NCBI RefSeq assembly: GCF_003095655.1
Contig: NZ_CP029151.1
Coordinates: 62,001 to 126,000, forward strand
Source: Dokdonia sp. Dokd-P16
GTDB taxonomy: Bacteria > Bacteroidota > Bacteroidia > Flavobacteriales > Flavobacteriaceae
Length of the DNA stretch: 64,000 bases
Direction: 5' to 3'
Part shown: positions 8,787 to 18,294 of the stretch, one piece after another
How positions within the stretch are numbered: the stretch's first letter is position 1
Layout: the number at the start of each line of letters is the position of its first letter
The notes under the pieces: model-generated
Databases searched by the model: none
What the model saw: the letters and a program-made list of their open reading frames with translations, nothing else
What the model was told of the DNA's origin: nothing
Position numbers and translations under genes: made by a program

Positions 8787-9512
8787 ATGCGTACGTATCT
8801 CTGGATTATTATAGCGCTACTAGCGAGCACAAGTTGTCAAGATAAGAAATCTGCACCTAATTCTGTAAAGGAAGAAGTAGCAAAAAAAGACACGCTAGCA
8901 CTGCAACAAAAAGACATAAAAAAAATAGACCCATCACTCGTAATGGGCACCATAAAAGAGCCTACTATTACGAGTCAAGAAATGGTTATTGATTTTCTTA
9001 CAGCCTATGGTGAGTTAAATCCTGAGACTAAGGTTAAGATTACTACACGTTTTGGAGAAATCGAAGTAGCGCTTTTTACAGATACTCCGCTGCACAGAGC
9101 AAATTTTATCATGCTTGTAAAAAACGGTTATTTTAATACGACGCAGTTCCACCGAGTATCGCCTAATTTTGTGGTACAAGGAGGTAATAATGATACGCAA
9201 GGCACTGCGCGAAACAGAGCGAGCTTTGGGAGTTATTTAATTCCAAATGAAGCAAATCCTACACATACACACACGCGTGGAGCATTTTCATCGGCTAAAT
9301 ATACCGAGCAAAATGTGAGTAATGCGACTGCTCCTTTTGAGTTTTTTATTGTGCAGCCAGAACGTGGAGCCCATCACCTAGATGGAGATCACACCGTTTT
9401 TGGCCGAGTGACAAAAGGAATGGATGTTGTAGATGAAATTAATAAGCTAAAAGTGGACGGCAGCGAGTGGCCAGTTGCAAATGTATATATGAAGATTGCG
9501 CTTGTTGATTAA
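8787..9512 (+). CDS. Cyclophilin-type peptidyl-prolyl isomerase lipoprotein
   Basis: A 241-residue protein using ATG 8787. It has a lipoprotein signal (LLASTSC), a Lys-rich spacer to about residue 85, then a cyclophilin domain (FGEIEVALF, FHRVSPNFVVQGGNN, HTVFGRVTKGMDVVDEI). It should isomerise prolyl bonds of exported proteins on the periplasmic side. A longer frame opens at 8700, but that part is antisense to the Nudix gene; the signal peptide fixes the start. Confidence 0.88.
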   Translation: MRTYLWIIIALLASTSCQDKKSAPNSVKEEVAKKDTLALQQKDIKKIDPSLVMGTIKEPTITSQEMVIDFLTAYGELNPETKVKITTRFGEIEVALFTDTPLHRANFIMLVKNGYFNTTQFHRVSPNFVVQGGNNDTQGTARNRASFGSYLIPNEANPTHTHTRGAFSSAKYTEQNVSNATAPFEFFIVQPERGAHHLDGDHTVFGRVTKGMDVVDEINKLKVDGSEWPVANVYMKIALVD

Positions 9513-9538
9513 GCTTATTTTTATTCTTAAAACACCTA

Positions 9539-10324
9539 TTATCCGCGTTGCCTGCGTGCTTCAAAAACTAAGATTCCCGCAGCAACAGATACATTCATAG
9601 AGTCTATTTTACCACGCATTGGGATTTTTATATTTGTACCCACCGTGCGCCATTCTTGAGATAATCCTGTAGCTTCTGTTCCTACCACAATTGCTGTAGG
9701 CGTTGTATAATCTTGTGCTGCATAGTCTACCGCCTCTTGTAAAATAGCACTGTAAACCGCTATTCCTTTTTCTTGTAAAAATGAAATCACCTCAGCGGTT
9801 GTTCCTGTTGCAATTTGTGTGGTAAACACACAGCCTACACTTGATCGTATGATATTAGGATTGTATAAATCTGTTTTGGGATTTGCGATAATTACTGCAT
9901 CTACTCCAGCAGCGTCTGCTGTTCTTAATAGTGCGCCTATATTTCCAGGCTTTTCTGGTGCTTCGGCAATTAATAGTAGCGGATTTTTAGGTAGCGCCAA
10001 CTCTTGTAAGGTTTTAGTTTCCGCTTTCGCGAAAGCGATAACTCCCTCCGTCCCTGCTCTATAAGCGACTTTCTGGTATACCTCGGTAGATAAGCTTGTC
10101 ATCATCGCTGTGTCATTTACCATCCCAGCAACCTCATCTTCTGAAATTACAGCTTCATTAAAATAAACCTCTGTAATCTTGTATCCTCCGGCAATAGCAA
10201 GTGCTATCTCCCTCACACCTTCTATAATAAAACCACCCTCCTTCTTACGTGCGCGTGACTTATCTTGAAGTTGTAGTAGTCTTTTTACAGCTGGATTCTG
10301 GATACTAGAAATATATTTTGACAT
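9539..10324 (-). CDS. TrmH/SpoU family RNA methyltransferase
   Basis: A 261-residue SPOUT enzyme. It has an N-terminal substrate-binding domain (SKYISSIQNPAVKRLLQLQ) and a C-terminal knot with the three family motifs: PGNIGALLRTADAAGVD, IVVGTEATGL and IPMRGKIDSMNVSVAAGI. It methylates a ribose 2'-OH of rRNA or tRNA using S-adenosylmethionine; the exact target is not deducible. The core palindrome lies inside the gene at 10022-10037, where it encodes AFAKAE between the two domains. Confidence 0.9.
   Translation of the reverse strand: MSKYISSIQNPAVKRLLQLQDKSRARKKEGGFIIEGVREIALAIAGGYKITEVYFNEAVISEDEVAGMVNDTAMMTSLSTEVYQKVAYRAGTEGVIAFAKAETKTLQELALPKNPLLLIAEAPEKPGNIGALLRTADAAGVDAVIIANPKTDLYNPNIIRSSVGCVFTTQIATGTTAEVISFLQEKGIAVYSAILQEAVDYAAQDYTTPTAIVVGTEATGLSQEWRTVGTNIKIPMRGKIDSMNVSVAAGILVFEARRQRG
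10022..10037. repeat. Iterated core palindrome inside a CDS
   Basis: Full unit in frame within the RNA methyltransferase, translated as part of AFAKAE at a likely interdomain linker. Confidence 0.9.
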
Positions 10325-10562
10325 AGCACAAATGTAGAATATTCTGAAGATTAGAGAAAAACTAGAAGAAAATAATTGCCTGAGTGCACAAGAGTCTTGG
10401 CAAGCTGAGTAATTTACAGTTACCTCATTATTTTAAACAATAGATGCTATGCTTTTATCAAGCGATAGATGAATTTTTCTCTTTATCTGAAAATGATTGA
10501 CGAGTTTTGTAAGACTATAAATTCAATACGACTACAATATAAATTCTAACCAATAATATACT

Positions 10563-11351
10563 ATGAACAAATCTATCCTATTCCTTGCTGGACTTATTGC
10601 CTTTGCAAGTTGCAAAAATGAACCAACCGTAAATACCGAAGAAGTTGCTGTCGTAGAAACTCCATCAAGAGTGTACCCAGATCAAATTTCTAAAGTTTTT
10701 GAAGCGCACGGCGGTATTGATACTTGGAATAACATGAATAACTTATGTTTTACATTACCTAAAGGAGACATAAACGAAATACATACTGTTGATCTTAAAT
10801 CTCGTAAAACACGTATTGAGACTAAAGATTTTGTTCTAGGATATGATGGTAAAGATTTATGGTTAAAACAAGATACCATCGCTTTCCAACCAGAGAGAGC
10901 TCGTTTTTATCATAACTTGATGTTTTATTTTTATGCAATGCCATTTGTGCTAAGTGATGAAGGAATCACATACTCAGAGGTTCCTGCTTTAGAAATGGAT
11001 GGTGTAAGCTACCCTGGGACTAAAATTAGCTTTGGTAGCGACGTAGGTGATAGTCCTGATGATAATTACATCCTATATAATGATCCTACTACAAACGAAA
11101 TGGCATGGCTAGCATATACAGTGACAGCAGGTAGTGATGGACCAAGTGAACGTTACAGCTTTATTAAATATGCAACATGGCAAGATGTAAATGGTCTCAA
11201 ATTACCTAGCGAACTACAATGGTACAAGGTAGTAGATGGCAAGCCTACAGAAATGAGGAATGCTATGAATTTTACAAATCCAACAGCAACTACTACGCAA
11301 CTAGATGTAGCAACTTTTTCAAAACCTGAAGGTGGAGTACTTGTAGAGTAA
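10563..11351 (+). CDS. DUF6503-like lipoprotein
   Basis: A 262-residue protein with a lipobox (LIAFASC, Cys 18) and a HGGIDTWNNMNNLCF segment near residue 49 typical of the flavobacterial DUF6503 group. The rest is predicted beta-rich, similar in layout to LolA/LppX-type lipid-binding folds (inference only). It is a single gene with its own terminator. The function is unknown. Confidence 0.75.
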   Translation: MNKSILFLAGLIAFASCKNEPTVNTEEVAVVETPSRVYPDQISKVFEAHGGIDTWNNMNNLCFTLPKGDINEIHTVDLKSRKTRIETKDFVLGYDGKDLWLKQDTIAFQPERARFYHNLMFYFYAMPFVLSDEGITYSEVPALEMDGVSYPGTKISFGSDVGDSPDDNYILYNDPTTNEMAWLAYTVTAGSDGPSERYSFIKYATWQDVNGLKLPSELQWYKVVDGKPTEMRNAMNFTNPTATTTQLDVATFSKPEGGVLVE

Positions 11352-11377
11352 TCGGTTACCACATAATTAGCAATACA

Positions 11378-11410
11378 AACGCCATTCTTGATGAATGGCG
11401 TTTTATTTTT
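11378..11410 (+). terminator. Intrinsic terminator after the DUF6503-like gene
   Basis: AACGCCATTC/GAATGGCGTT stem followed by TTATTTTT. Confidence 0.85.
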
Positions 11411-11562
11411 ACCACAACTCGCTGATTATCAAAATTAAAAGCCATAATCTACCACTATCAGCATATTGCATCTTACTGCTATTTAGGCATATTTCTGATT
11501 AAAATCTATTAGATTTACTTTACAAACAAAATGCATAATTTTAGTTAGCTAGTTGTCTATAT

Positions 11563-12864
11563 ATGAAATACTACAGCCTTAATAAGCAAGCGCCAAACGT
11601 TACTTTTGACGAAGCAGTAATACGAGGAATTGCTCCAGATAAAGGACTTTACTTTCCTGAAAATATCCCAGTACTTCCTGCTACTTTTTGGGAAAAGATT
11701 GAGCATTTATCTAAAGAAGAGATCGCTGTAGAAGTTATGAAACCCTTTGTAGGCGATAGTATGGACGAGGCTACGCTTACAGAAATTGTAGCAGATGTAC
11801 TTTCTTTTGATTTCCCGCTAGTTCCTATAGAAGATAATGTGGCAACGCTAGAGCTTTTTCATGGACCTACTATGGCCTTTAAAGATGTAGGAGCTCGCTT
11901 TATGGCGCGATGTCTAGGTCACTTCTTAAAAGAACGTAATCAACAAGAAGAAGTTACTGTACTTGTAGCTACCAGTGGCGACACCGGTGGAGCTGTTGCT
12001 AGAGGTTTTTATAAAGTGCCAGGTATCAAAGTGGTAATCCTCTACCCTTCAGGTAAAGTATCTGATGTGCAAGAGCGACAGCTCACCACCTTAGGAGAAA
12101 ATATCACCGCACTTGAAGTAGATGGCACTTTTGATGATTGCCAGGCAATGGTGAAGAAGGCATTTTTAGATCAAGAAATTACAAGTATAAAACAACTCAC
12201 CTCTGCAAATAGTATTAATGTCGCAAGATGGCTTCCGCAGTCATTGTATTATTTATTTGCTTATAAAGAATTAAAGAAGCAAGGAAAAGCAGATTCCCTC
12301 GTGTTTTCTGTTCCTAGCGGGAACTTTGGTAATATATGTGCTGGTATGGTAGCTCATATGATGGGAATGCCTGTGCACCAATTTGTAGCAGCGGTAAATA
12401 GCAATACAACCATCCCTAGATACATGCAAAGCGGAAAGTATACTCCTACAGCAACCGTTGCGACCATAAGTAATGCAATGGACGTGAGTGACCCTAGCAA
12501 CTTTATAAGAGTATTACAGTTATTTGAAAACGACAGACAGTTATTATCTCAAAAGTTTTCATCATACTCCTATTGTGATAATGCTACACGTGCTGCGATG
12601 CTAGATTTACATCAACATCATAATTATATAGCAGATCCCCACGGCGCTGTTGGGTACTTAGGGCTTAAGGCATATTTGCATGACAAACCAGCCGCTTACG
12701 GAGTCTTTTTAGAAACCGCACATCCCGTAAAGTTTTTACCAGCAGTAACGCCTGTAGTAGGTGAGATTGAGCTCCCTGAACAAATTAAGGAGTTGATGGA
12801 TAAAAAAATGGAGACCATCCCCGTGAAGAATTATGAAGATTTAAAGACGTATTTGTTGGGATAA
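11563..12864 (+). CDS. thrC: Threonine synthase
   Basis: A 433-residue PLP enzyme that converts O-phosphohomoserine to threonine. The PLP lysine is Lys107 in TMAFKDVGARF. TSGDTGGAV near 141 is the phosphate-binding loop and SVPSGNFGN near 245 contacts the cofactor. The length matches the short bacterial/fungal class. thrA and thrB are not upstream in this window, so the gene seems to stand alone here or the rest of the pathway lies elsewhere. Confidence 0.95.
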   Translation: MKYYSLNKQAPNVTFDEAVIRGIAPDKGLYFPENIPVLPATFWEKIEHLSKEEIAVEVMKPFVGDSMDEATLTEIVADVLSFDFPLVPIEDNVATLELFHGPTMAFKDVGARFMARCLGHFLKERNQQEEVTVLVATSGDTGGAVARGFYKVPGIKVVILYPSGKVSDVQERQLTTLGENITALEVDGTFDDCQAMVKKAFLDQEITSIKQLTSANSINVARWLPQSLYYLFAYKELKKQGKADSLVFSVPSGNFGNICAGMVAHMMGMPVHQFVAAVNSNTTIPRYMQSGKYTPTATVATISNAMDVSDPSNFIRVLQLFENDRQLLSQKFSSYSYCDNATRAAMLDLHQHHNYIADPHGAVGYLGLKAYLHDKPAAYGVFLETAHPVKFLPAVTPVVGEIELPEQIKELMDKKMETIPVKNYEDLKTYLLG

Positions 12865-12866
12865 TT

Positions 12867-12880
12867 CGCTTTCGCGAAAA
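12867..12880. repeat. Iterated core palindrome, decayed copy
   Basis: CGCTTTCGCGAAAA, right arm degraded, 3 bp after the thrC stop. Confidence 0.8.
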
Positions 12881-13034
12881 TCGTCCCGAATTCACTTCAG
12901 GAAGCATTAATAATATAATATCAATTAAGGAAGAACACTATCTTTTGAAATAACGATACCCAATAGCATTAATACTGAAGTGTTCTCACAACAGTCATGC
13001 AAACGTCTTATAAAATCATAAGCGGATTAGGTAA

Positions 13035-14555
13035 TTAGTCCCAATCTACAATGGCTGCTGTATTCCCAGAGAGTACTCGTATGTATTTTGTGCCTTTTAC
13101 GATCTCTGCGTGTTTAAGGGCAAGACGCTTTATTTTGTAGGTATATCTTGTATCTAGAAGATTACCTTGCTCATCATAGTATTCAAGTCGGTTGAAACGT
13201 TTTGCAGCATTTGATCTAAACACTGTACGCTTTTTTCCAAATCGTTTCTTTAAAATTTCATCAAAAGATTCAAGGTTTTTAATTCCATAATTAATCACCC
13301 AGATGTCACTTACTTCCTCTTCTTGTCCATTACCACTGTCTGAATCGGCATAGCTCATCCCAGAGATGATCACTTCGTTGTTTTCCTTTTGTAAAGCACT
13401 TGTAAGATATTCTTTACCAGAACCACCAAGTTCTAGCTCCCATCTTACGATACCTACTTTATTAATTTTAATAATAGAAAAGTCTTCTGTAACTCCGCCA
13501 TTTTGAGTTGTACGATATTGATTTTTTGCTATAATTGCTTTTGTGCCTCCTAGTAAAATATCTCCATTATCTAGCTCTTGTAGGGATGTAAGCTTATCAT
13601 CTGTAAAATTTCCAAAACTACGCTGCCACAATATATTACCATGACTATCTATCTTAACAACCCACCAGTCTGTTCCCCCTAGATTTTTAGTTGTTTTCGT
13701 TCCTCCTATTCCAGACTCAGAGATACCGCCTAGTATAAAACCTCCATCTTGAGTGGCAATAGTTTTTACAATCTGATCGTCTTTTGCTCCACCTATGGTG
13801 GTAGACCATTCTAATTTTCCTGCCTTCCCGTAACTTGCTACATAAAAATCTTTATCGCCTAAGGTAGTTGCGTCGTCTGTTATAGCTTTGGTCGTATATC
13901 CTGCAGCTAGTGTACTTCCAGAGGCAGCAGTAGTTACACTACGTAACTTACGCTCTGTACCAGCAAGCTGATTTTTATTCCAATTCATTTGTAAAGCTGG
14001 GTCAAGATGTAGTCTCCACAAATCATCTTGAGACGCTGTGACTTCTATTTCTGTAACTTCTTGTTCTAAAAATGTAGGGTCACTGTAGCTATCTTCTAGT
14101 GTTTTATAACTTGATCTACTGGAACGCACCATTCTAGATTGAATCTTTTGTGGTGGTTCAGGTTTTTGAGAAATAGCAAATTGGTCTGTATTTATGGATG
14201 CTATACTATCTGCGTTTATTACTGTAGATCTAATAAGCCTAGCCTCTTCTGGCGATTGAAAAATTCTTTTAAGAACGGCTTTATTTCTTGAAGCCACTAG
14301 TCTCTCCCAGTCTACAGCGCCTTCTCCATCTAGCTTGACCATCCAGACATCGGTCTCTGCAGTTGCATACTGGTCTAATGTGGTTTTTTTATTAGTATGC
14401 CCACCTATAATATAACCACCGTCTGTAGTTAATTGAGCCTCCGTAGTTCTATCTACAGGGTATGTATCAAGTCTTTTCTCCCAAATAATACCTTCTTGCG
14501 ACCACGCAAGAGCTGGTATCAAGACAAGTAAAAAAAGAACGGTTATATTTCTCAT
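13035..14555 (-). CDS. Secreted repeat protein of delta-60/beta-propeller type
   Basis: A 506-residue exported protein (signal MRNITVLFLLVLIPALAWSQ; ATG 14553-14555). It contains repeats of the form GGYIIGG...DVWMVKLDGEGAVDWER, seen near residues 40, 270 and 350, which match delta-60 or propeller-like surface repeats. The C-terminal 80 residues are basic and do not show an obvious T9SS sorting domain. Probable cell-surface or periplasmic protein; function unknown. Confidence 0.7.
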   Translation of the reverse strand: MRNITVLFLLVLIPALAWSQEGIIWEKRLDTYPVDRTTEAQLTTDGGYIIGGHTNKKTTLDQYATAETDVWMVKLDGEGAVDWERLVASRNKAVLKRIFQSPEEARLIRSTVINADSIASINTDQFAISQKPEPPQKIQSRMVRSSRSSYKTLEDSYSDPTFLEQEVTEIEVTASQDDLWRLHLDPALQMNWNKNQLAGTERKLRSVTTAASGSTLAAGYTTKAITDDATTLGDKDFYVASYGKAGKLEWSTTIGGAKDDQIVKTIATQDGGFILGGISESGIGGTKTTKNLGGTDWWVVKIDSHGNILWQRSFGNFTDDKLTSLQELDNGDILLGGTKAIIAKNQYRTTQNGGVTEDFSIIKINKVGIVRWELELGGSGKEYLTSALQKENNEVIISGMSYADSDSGNGQEEEVSDIWVINYGIKNLESFDEILKKRFGKKRTVFRSNAAKRFNRLEYYDEQGNLLDTRYTYKIKRLALKHAEIVKGTKYIRVLSGNTAAIVDWD

Positions 14556-14710
14556 AATCATTACTGTAGCATAACCGTCAAATTTAATTATTAATTAAAT
14601 AACAGAAGATGCTATATATGCTTTAAGCCCATATTGCCACAGACGTCGTTTATTGAGGTATTACATCGATAATTTACTTTTTATTTACCTCGCAAACTGC
14701 CACCTTTTCA

Positions 14711-14718
14711 TACATTTG
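14711..14718 (+). promoter_or_regulatory. Probable -7 box for gcvT
   Basis: TACATTTG matches the Bacteroidetes TAnnTTTG element 26 bp before the gcvT ATG. No clear -33 TTG is present. Confidence 0.5.
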
Positions 14719-14743
14719 TGTAACCAAAAGAACTATAATAAAG

Positions 14744-15835
14744 ATGAAAAATACAGCCTTAACTGAAGTACATGAATCTCTAGGAGCAAAAATGGTCCCA
14801 TTTGCTGGTTATAATATGCCGGTTTCTTATGAAGGTGTAAATGCAGAGCACGACGTCGTTAGAAGTGGTGTTGGAGTATTTGACGTATCACATATGGGTG
14901 AATTTCTTGTGTCTGGAGAAAATGCACTGTCATTATTACAATGGGTTTGTTCTAACGATGTTTCAAAAATAAAAGTGGGCGGAGCGCAGTATAACTGTTT
15001 TCCTAATGATACAGGAGGAATTGTAGATGATCTTATTGTGTACCGTATTAAGGAAGATCAATATATGCTTGTAGTAAATGCAAGTAATATAGATAAAGAC
15101 TGGGCATGGCTAGAAACTCAAAATACATTAAAGAGTTTTAATGCAGAGCTACGTAATATCTCGGAGGGACACTCACTTCTCGCTATACAAGGGCCTAAAG
15201 CTATTGAAGCTATGCAATCGCTTACAGAAGTAGATCTTGCTGGTATTAAATTTTATACGTTTGAGGTGGCACCTTTTGCAGGTATTGAGAACGTAATTAT
15301 TAGTGCTACAGGATATACTGGTAGTGGTGGTTTTGAGATTTACTGTAAAAATGAAGATGCTGCACAACTGTGGGAAAATGTCTTTAAAGCTGGTGCAGAC
15401 TGGGGAATCAAACCTATAGGTCTTGCTGCTCGTGACACACTGCGTTTAGAAATGGGATATTGCCTCTATGGTAATGATATAGATGACAGTACTTCTCCGC
15501 TTGAAGCAGGTTTAGGATGGGTAACAAAATTCACTAAGGATTTTGTAAATAGCGAGCACCTAAAAACTCAAAAAGAACAAGGACTTAAACAGAGACTTGT
15601 AGGTTTTGAACTTACAGAAAGAGGAATTCCTCGTCAAGGATATGATATCGTAGATGCAGATAGTAATAAGATAGGTCACGTAACTTCTGGTACTATGGGC
15701 CCTTCGGTAAATAAAGGTATAGGTATGGGGTATGTAGATACCGCTTTCGCGAAAGCGGACTCAAAAATTTTCATACAAATACGTAAGAATCTTGTACCTG
15801 CAACCGTTGTAAAGACACCTTTCTATAAAGGATAA
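14744..15835 (+). CDS. gcvT: Aminomethyltransferase, glycine cleavage T-protein
   Basis: A 363-residue T-protein that transfers the aminomethyl carbon from the lipoyl H-protein to tetrahydrofolate. Seen: [25 protein letters not shown] near residue 45, [11 protein letters not shown] near 191 and the C-terminal [11 protein letters not shown]. All fit the family. The core palindrome sits in frame at 15742-15757, encoding AFAKAD in a C-terminal surface region. A strong terminator closes the gene. Confidence 0.95.
   Translation: MKNTALTEVHESLGAKMVPFAGYNMPVSYEGVNAEHDVVRSGVGVFDVSHMGEFLVSGENALSLLQWVCSNDVSKIKVGGAQYNCFPNDTGGIVDDLIVYRIKEDQYMLVVNASNIDKDWAWLETQNTLKSFNAELRNISEGHSLLAIQGPKAIEAMQSLTEVDLAGIKFYTFEVAPFAGIENVIISATGYTGSGGFEIYCKNEDAAQLWENVFKAGADWGIKPIGLAARDTLRLEMGYCLYGNDIDDSTSPLEAGLGWVTKFTKDFVNSEHLKTQKEQGLKQRLVGFELTERGIPRQGYDIVDADSNKIGHVTSGTMGPSVNKGIGMGYVDTAFAKADSKIFIQIRKNLVPATVVKTPFYKG
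15742..15757. repeat. Iterated core palindrome inside gcvT
   Basis: Full unit in frame, translated in the context TAFAKADS. Confidence 0.9.
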
Positions 15836-15849
15836 TAAACCGAAAAGCT

Positions 15850-15896
15850 ACTCCCGAATTCCAAAGGACTAACTTTTGGAATTCGGGAGTTTTTTA
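15850..15896 (+). terminator. Intrinsic terminator after gcvT
   Basis: Long perfect stem ACTCCCGAATTCCAAA / TTTGGAATTCGGGAGT with a T run. It ends just 8 bp before the first possible codon of the next gene. Confidence 0.9.
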
Positions 15897-15904
15897 TTTA
15901 AAAA

Positions 15905-16762
15905 ATTGTAGTTATCGCATTTAAAAAATCAAAAGATAAAGTTTTAATACTAGGCGCTAGTGGCTTTCTAGGAGGTGCTTTATACAAGGAATTGTATAGG
16001 TACTACAACACCTATGGCACCTATCACTCTGGAAAGATATACAGTGATAATCAACACTATTTACGATTTGATCTTGTAGAAGATGATGTGTATGAAGTGC
16101 TACTCAAGATAAAACCATCTGTAATTATAGCGGCACTTAGAGGTCCTTTTGGCGACCAGCTAGAGGCTCATGAATCTATGATTGCTTATGCTCAAGAATC
16201 TGGCTGTCGTATTGTATTTATTTCTAGTGCAAATGTTTTTGATGCTTTTACGAATTACCCTAGTTATGAGAATGATAAAACACTCTCAGAAAGTATCTAT
16301 GGTAAATTAAAAATTAGAATTGAGACGCTCTTAATGCGTCACTTACCAGAGTCGCAATATGCGATTGTGAGACTTCCTATGGTTTTTGGCGTAGGATCAC
16401 CAAGAATTGAAGAACTCAAAAATCAATTATTACTAGGAGATGCTATAGAAGTTTTTCCGCATCTGGTGATGAATACTACTACAGATACCAAACTCTGCCA
16501 GCAGGTACACTATATCATAAACAGGAAACTCTCTGGTATTTTCCACTTAGGAAGTACAGATCTCATTCATCATAAAGAATTTATACATGAGCTAGTAATA
16601 ATGCTAGACCTCAACAGGAAACCTATGTATAAAAACGTATTTACTAGTAACTCAGATCGCTATCTTGCGGTCTTACCTAGAGACAATAAACTGCCTAAAC
16701 ACTTACAAGTAACTAATGAAGGCGTAGTGGCAGGAAGCAAAAAATACAACGCCGAGTTTTAA
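15905..16762 (+). CDS. NAD-binding SDR-type sugar-nucleotide epimerase/reductase
   Basis: A Rossmann-fold protein of about 285 residues. The nucleotide-binding motif VLILGASGFLGGALY is encoded upstream of the first TTG (15992), so translation must start earlier. In frame there is a stop at 15899-15901 and then only ATT (15905) or ATC (15914). Other features: VFISSANVFDAF (Ser of the SDR triad), Tyr in SIYGKLKIRIE (YxxxK). It resembles dTDP-4-dehydrorhamnose reductase-like proteins. A non-canonical start, or loss of the start with reduced function, both remain possible. Confidence 0.75.
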   Translation: MVVIAFKKSKDKVLILGASGFLGGALYKELYRYYNTYGTYHSGKIYSDNQHYLRFDLVEDDVYEVLLKIKPSVIIAALRGPFGDQLEAHESMIAYAQESGCRIVFISSANVFDAFTNYPSYENDKTLSESIYGKLKIRIETLLMRHLPESQYAIVRLPMVFGVGSPRIEELKNQLLLGDAIEVFPHLVMNTTTDTKLCQQVHYIINRKLSGIFHLGSTDLIHHKEFIHELVIMLDLNRKPMYKNVFTSNSDRYLAVLPRDNKLPKHLQVTNEGVVAGSKKYNAEF

Positions 16763-16826
16763 GATACATCTTTCTTAATTTACAATTCACAGTTGTACCT
16801 TTATAAAACACCCTAATTTATAGCTT

Positions 16827-17174
16827 ATGCCTTGGCATTTTTACGTTATGTCTATTATGTACACCCTTGCAGGTGTTATGCATTTTATAAAACCTCGAGT
16901 ATATGGAGCTATTATGCCTGCCTATATTCCTAAAAAGAAAGCAATGGTCTTTTGGAGTGGTGTGGCAGAAGTTGCTGGAGGCATAGGATTACTTTTTGAA
17001 GAGACCAGAGTTATAGCAATCTGGGGAATTATTGCGATGCTCATTGTGTTTTTTACAGTACATATTGATATGCTAAGTAATGAGAAACTCAAGGGTAAAT
17101 TTCCCGTGTGGGCATTATGGCTGCGCTTACCATTACAATTAGGGTTAATTTATTGGGCTTATCAATATTTATAA
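16827..17174 (+). CDS. DoxX-like small membrane protein
   Basis: A 115-residue protein with four hydrophobic segments (about 5-25, 42-58, 63-82, 93-113) and the pattern GVMHFIKPRVYGAIMPAYIP, which fits DoxX-family proteins. Members are often linked to redox or quinone-related functions, but no specific role can be assigned. The AlkB gene starts 1 bp after its stop, so the two form an operon. Confidence 0.8.
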   Translation: MPWHFYVMSIMYTLAGVMHFIKPRVYGAIMPAYIPKKKAMVFWSGVAEVAGGIGLLFEETRVIAIWGIIAMLIVFFTVHIDMLSNEKLKGKFPVWALWLRLPLQLGLIYWAYQYL

Positions 17175-17774
17175 ATGTCACTATTTCCAGAAGAACCATA
17201 CTCACTAGATCTTCCAGATGCAGCAGTTACCTATTATAAAAACATGCTCACCGAAGAAGAGGCGGCTTCTTATTATGAAGCGCTTCTAGAAGAAATCTCG
17301 TGGCGTCATGATGACATCAAAGTTTTTGGAAAAGTATACCCACAGCCTAGACTTACTGCATTATATAGCTCTAATACAAAATCATACTCGTACTCAAATA
17401 TTACCATGGTTCCTGAGCCATTTACAGATACGCTACAAGCTATAAAGAAACGTGTAGAAGACATCGCTGGAGTGACCTTTACTACTTGTCTCCTTAATTT
17501 ATATCGTGATGGTAATGATAGTAACGGCTGGCACGCAGATGATGAGAAGGAGTTAGGTAAAAATCCTATTATAGCTTCTGTAAGTCTTGGAGCTCCTCGC
17601 CTATTTAAATTTAGAAACAAGGTTGATAAAAGTCAGCAAGCAAAGATTATTCTCGAGCCTGGGAGCTTATTATTAATGCAAGGAAGTACGCAACATCACT
17701 GGCATCACCAGTTACCTAAAACTGCGAAAAAAGTGGCGCCGCGTATTAATCTTACCTTTAGAATTATCGCATAA
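17175..17774 (+). CDS. alkB: AlkB-type Fe(II)/2-oxoglutarate dioxygenase
   Basis: A 199-residue AlkB-family enzyme that removes alkyl groups from N1-adenine and N3-cytosine in DNA or RNA. The iron ligands are visible: His120 and Asp122 in GWHADDE, and a His in TQHHWHH (174-178). The 2-oxoglutarate arginines lie in PRINLTFR (190, 196). The length matches bacterial AlkB. It is co-transcribed with the DoxX-like gene. No Ada-type regulator is adjacent. Confidence 0.92.
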   Translation: MSLFPEEPYSLDLPDAAVTYYKNMLTEEEAASYYEALLEEISWRHDDIKVFGKVYPQPRLTALYSSNTKSYSYSNITMVPEPFTDTLQAIKKRVEDIAGVTFTTCLLNLYRDGNDSNGWHADDEKELGKNPIIASVSLGAPRLFKFRNKVDKSQQAKIILEPGSLLLMQGSTQHHWHHQLPKTAKKVAPRINLTFRIIA

Positions 17775-18294
17775 AAAAAGCAAACGTTTAGGGGAAACGC
17801 TTGCTCTTAAAAACTTCTCATTACAAGAAGGAACATTGTCCACTTAGGGGTGAAAGCCGTATACTTTTAAAAAGCCTTAGAAATTACTTATCTGCTAGTA
17901 ATCTAGGGGTTACTCGACATCATTGTAAATAGTCTCCTAAGGCCAAATATTTTTATGATAAACACCTAATACTTCGCATCTTTTGCTGTGGTATTGGACA
18001 TTTATTACAAGAAAGAAAGAGGTGCTGTATATGAAACATCAAGACATCGTGCTTCACTCTAACACATGTCTAAAAAAAAACCAACAAACTAACCTTAAAA
18101 ACAAAACACCACAGCACCTCTGTAGTTTCTCTCTCTAATTCTGGTGCAAAGCTATGCGTGCATAGTATATTTTAACTTGTATAAAACTCATTTTAAATTG
18201 TACAATATTTAGAAAAACTTTAATATCTAACTAAATGTTTATTTAAAATAAGTTCGTATCTTAAACAGTATCAAATCTTTAATCCCCAAATCCT
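17775..18294. other. Intergenic region with a long-range inverted repeat
   Basis: About 520 bp. A weak hairpin (AAGCAAACGTTT / AAACGCTTGCTC) near 17780-17808 may end the alkB transcript. At 18018-18028 AGAGGTGCTGT is the exact reverse complement of 18111-18121, enclosing a possible 35-codon ORF (ATG 18031, stop 18138). I see nothing else. Confidence 0.35.
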
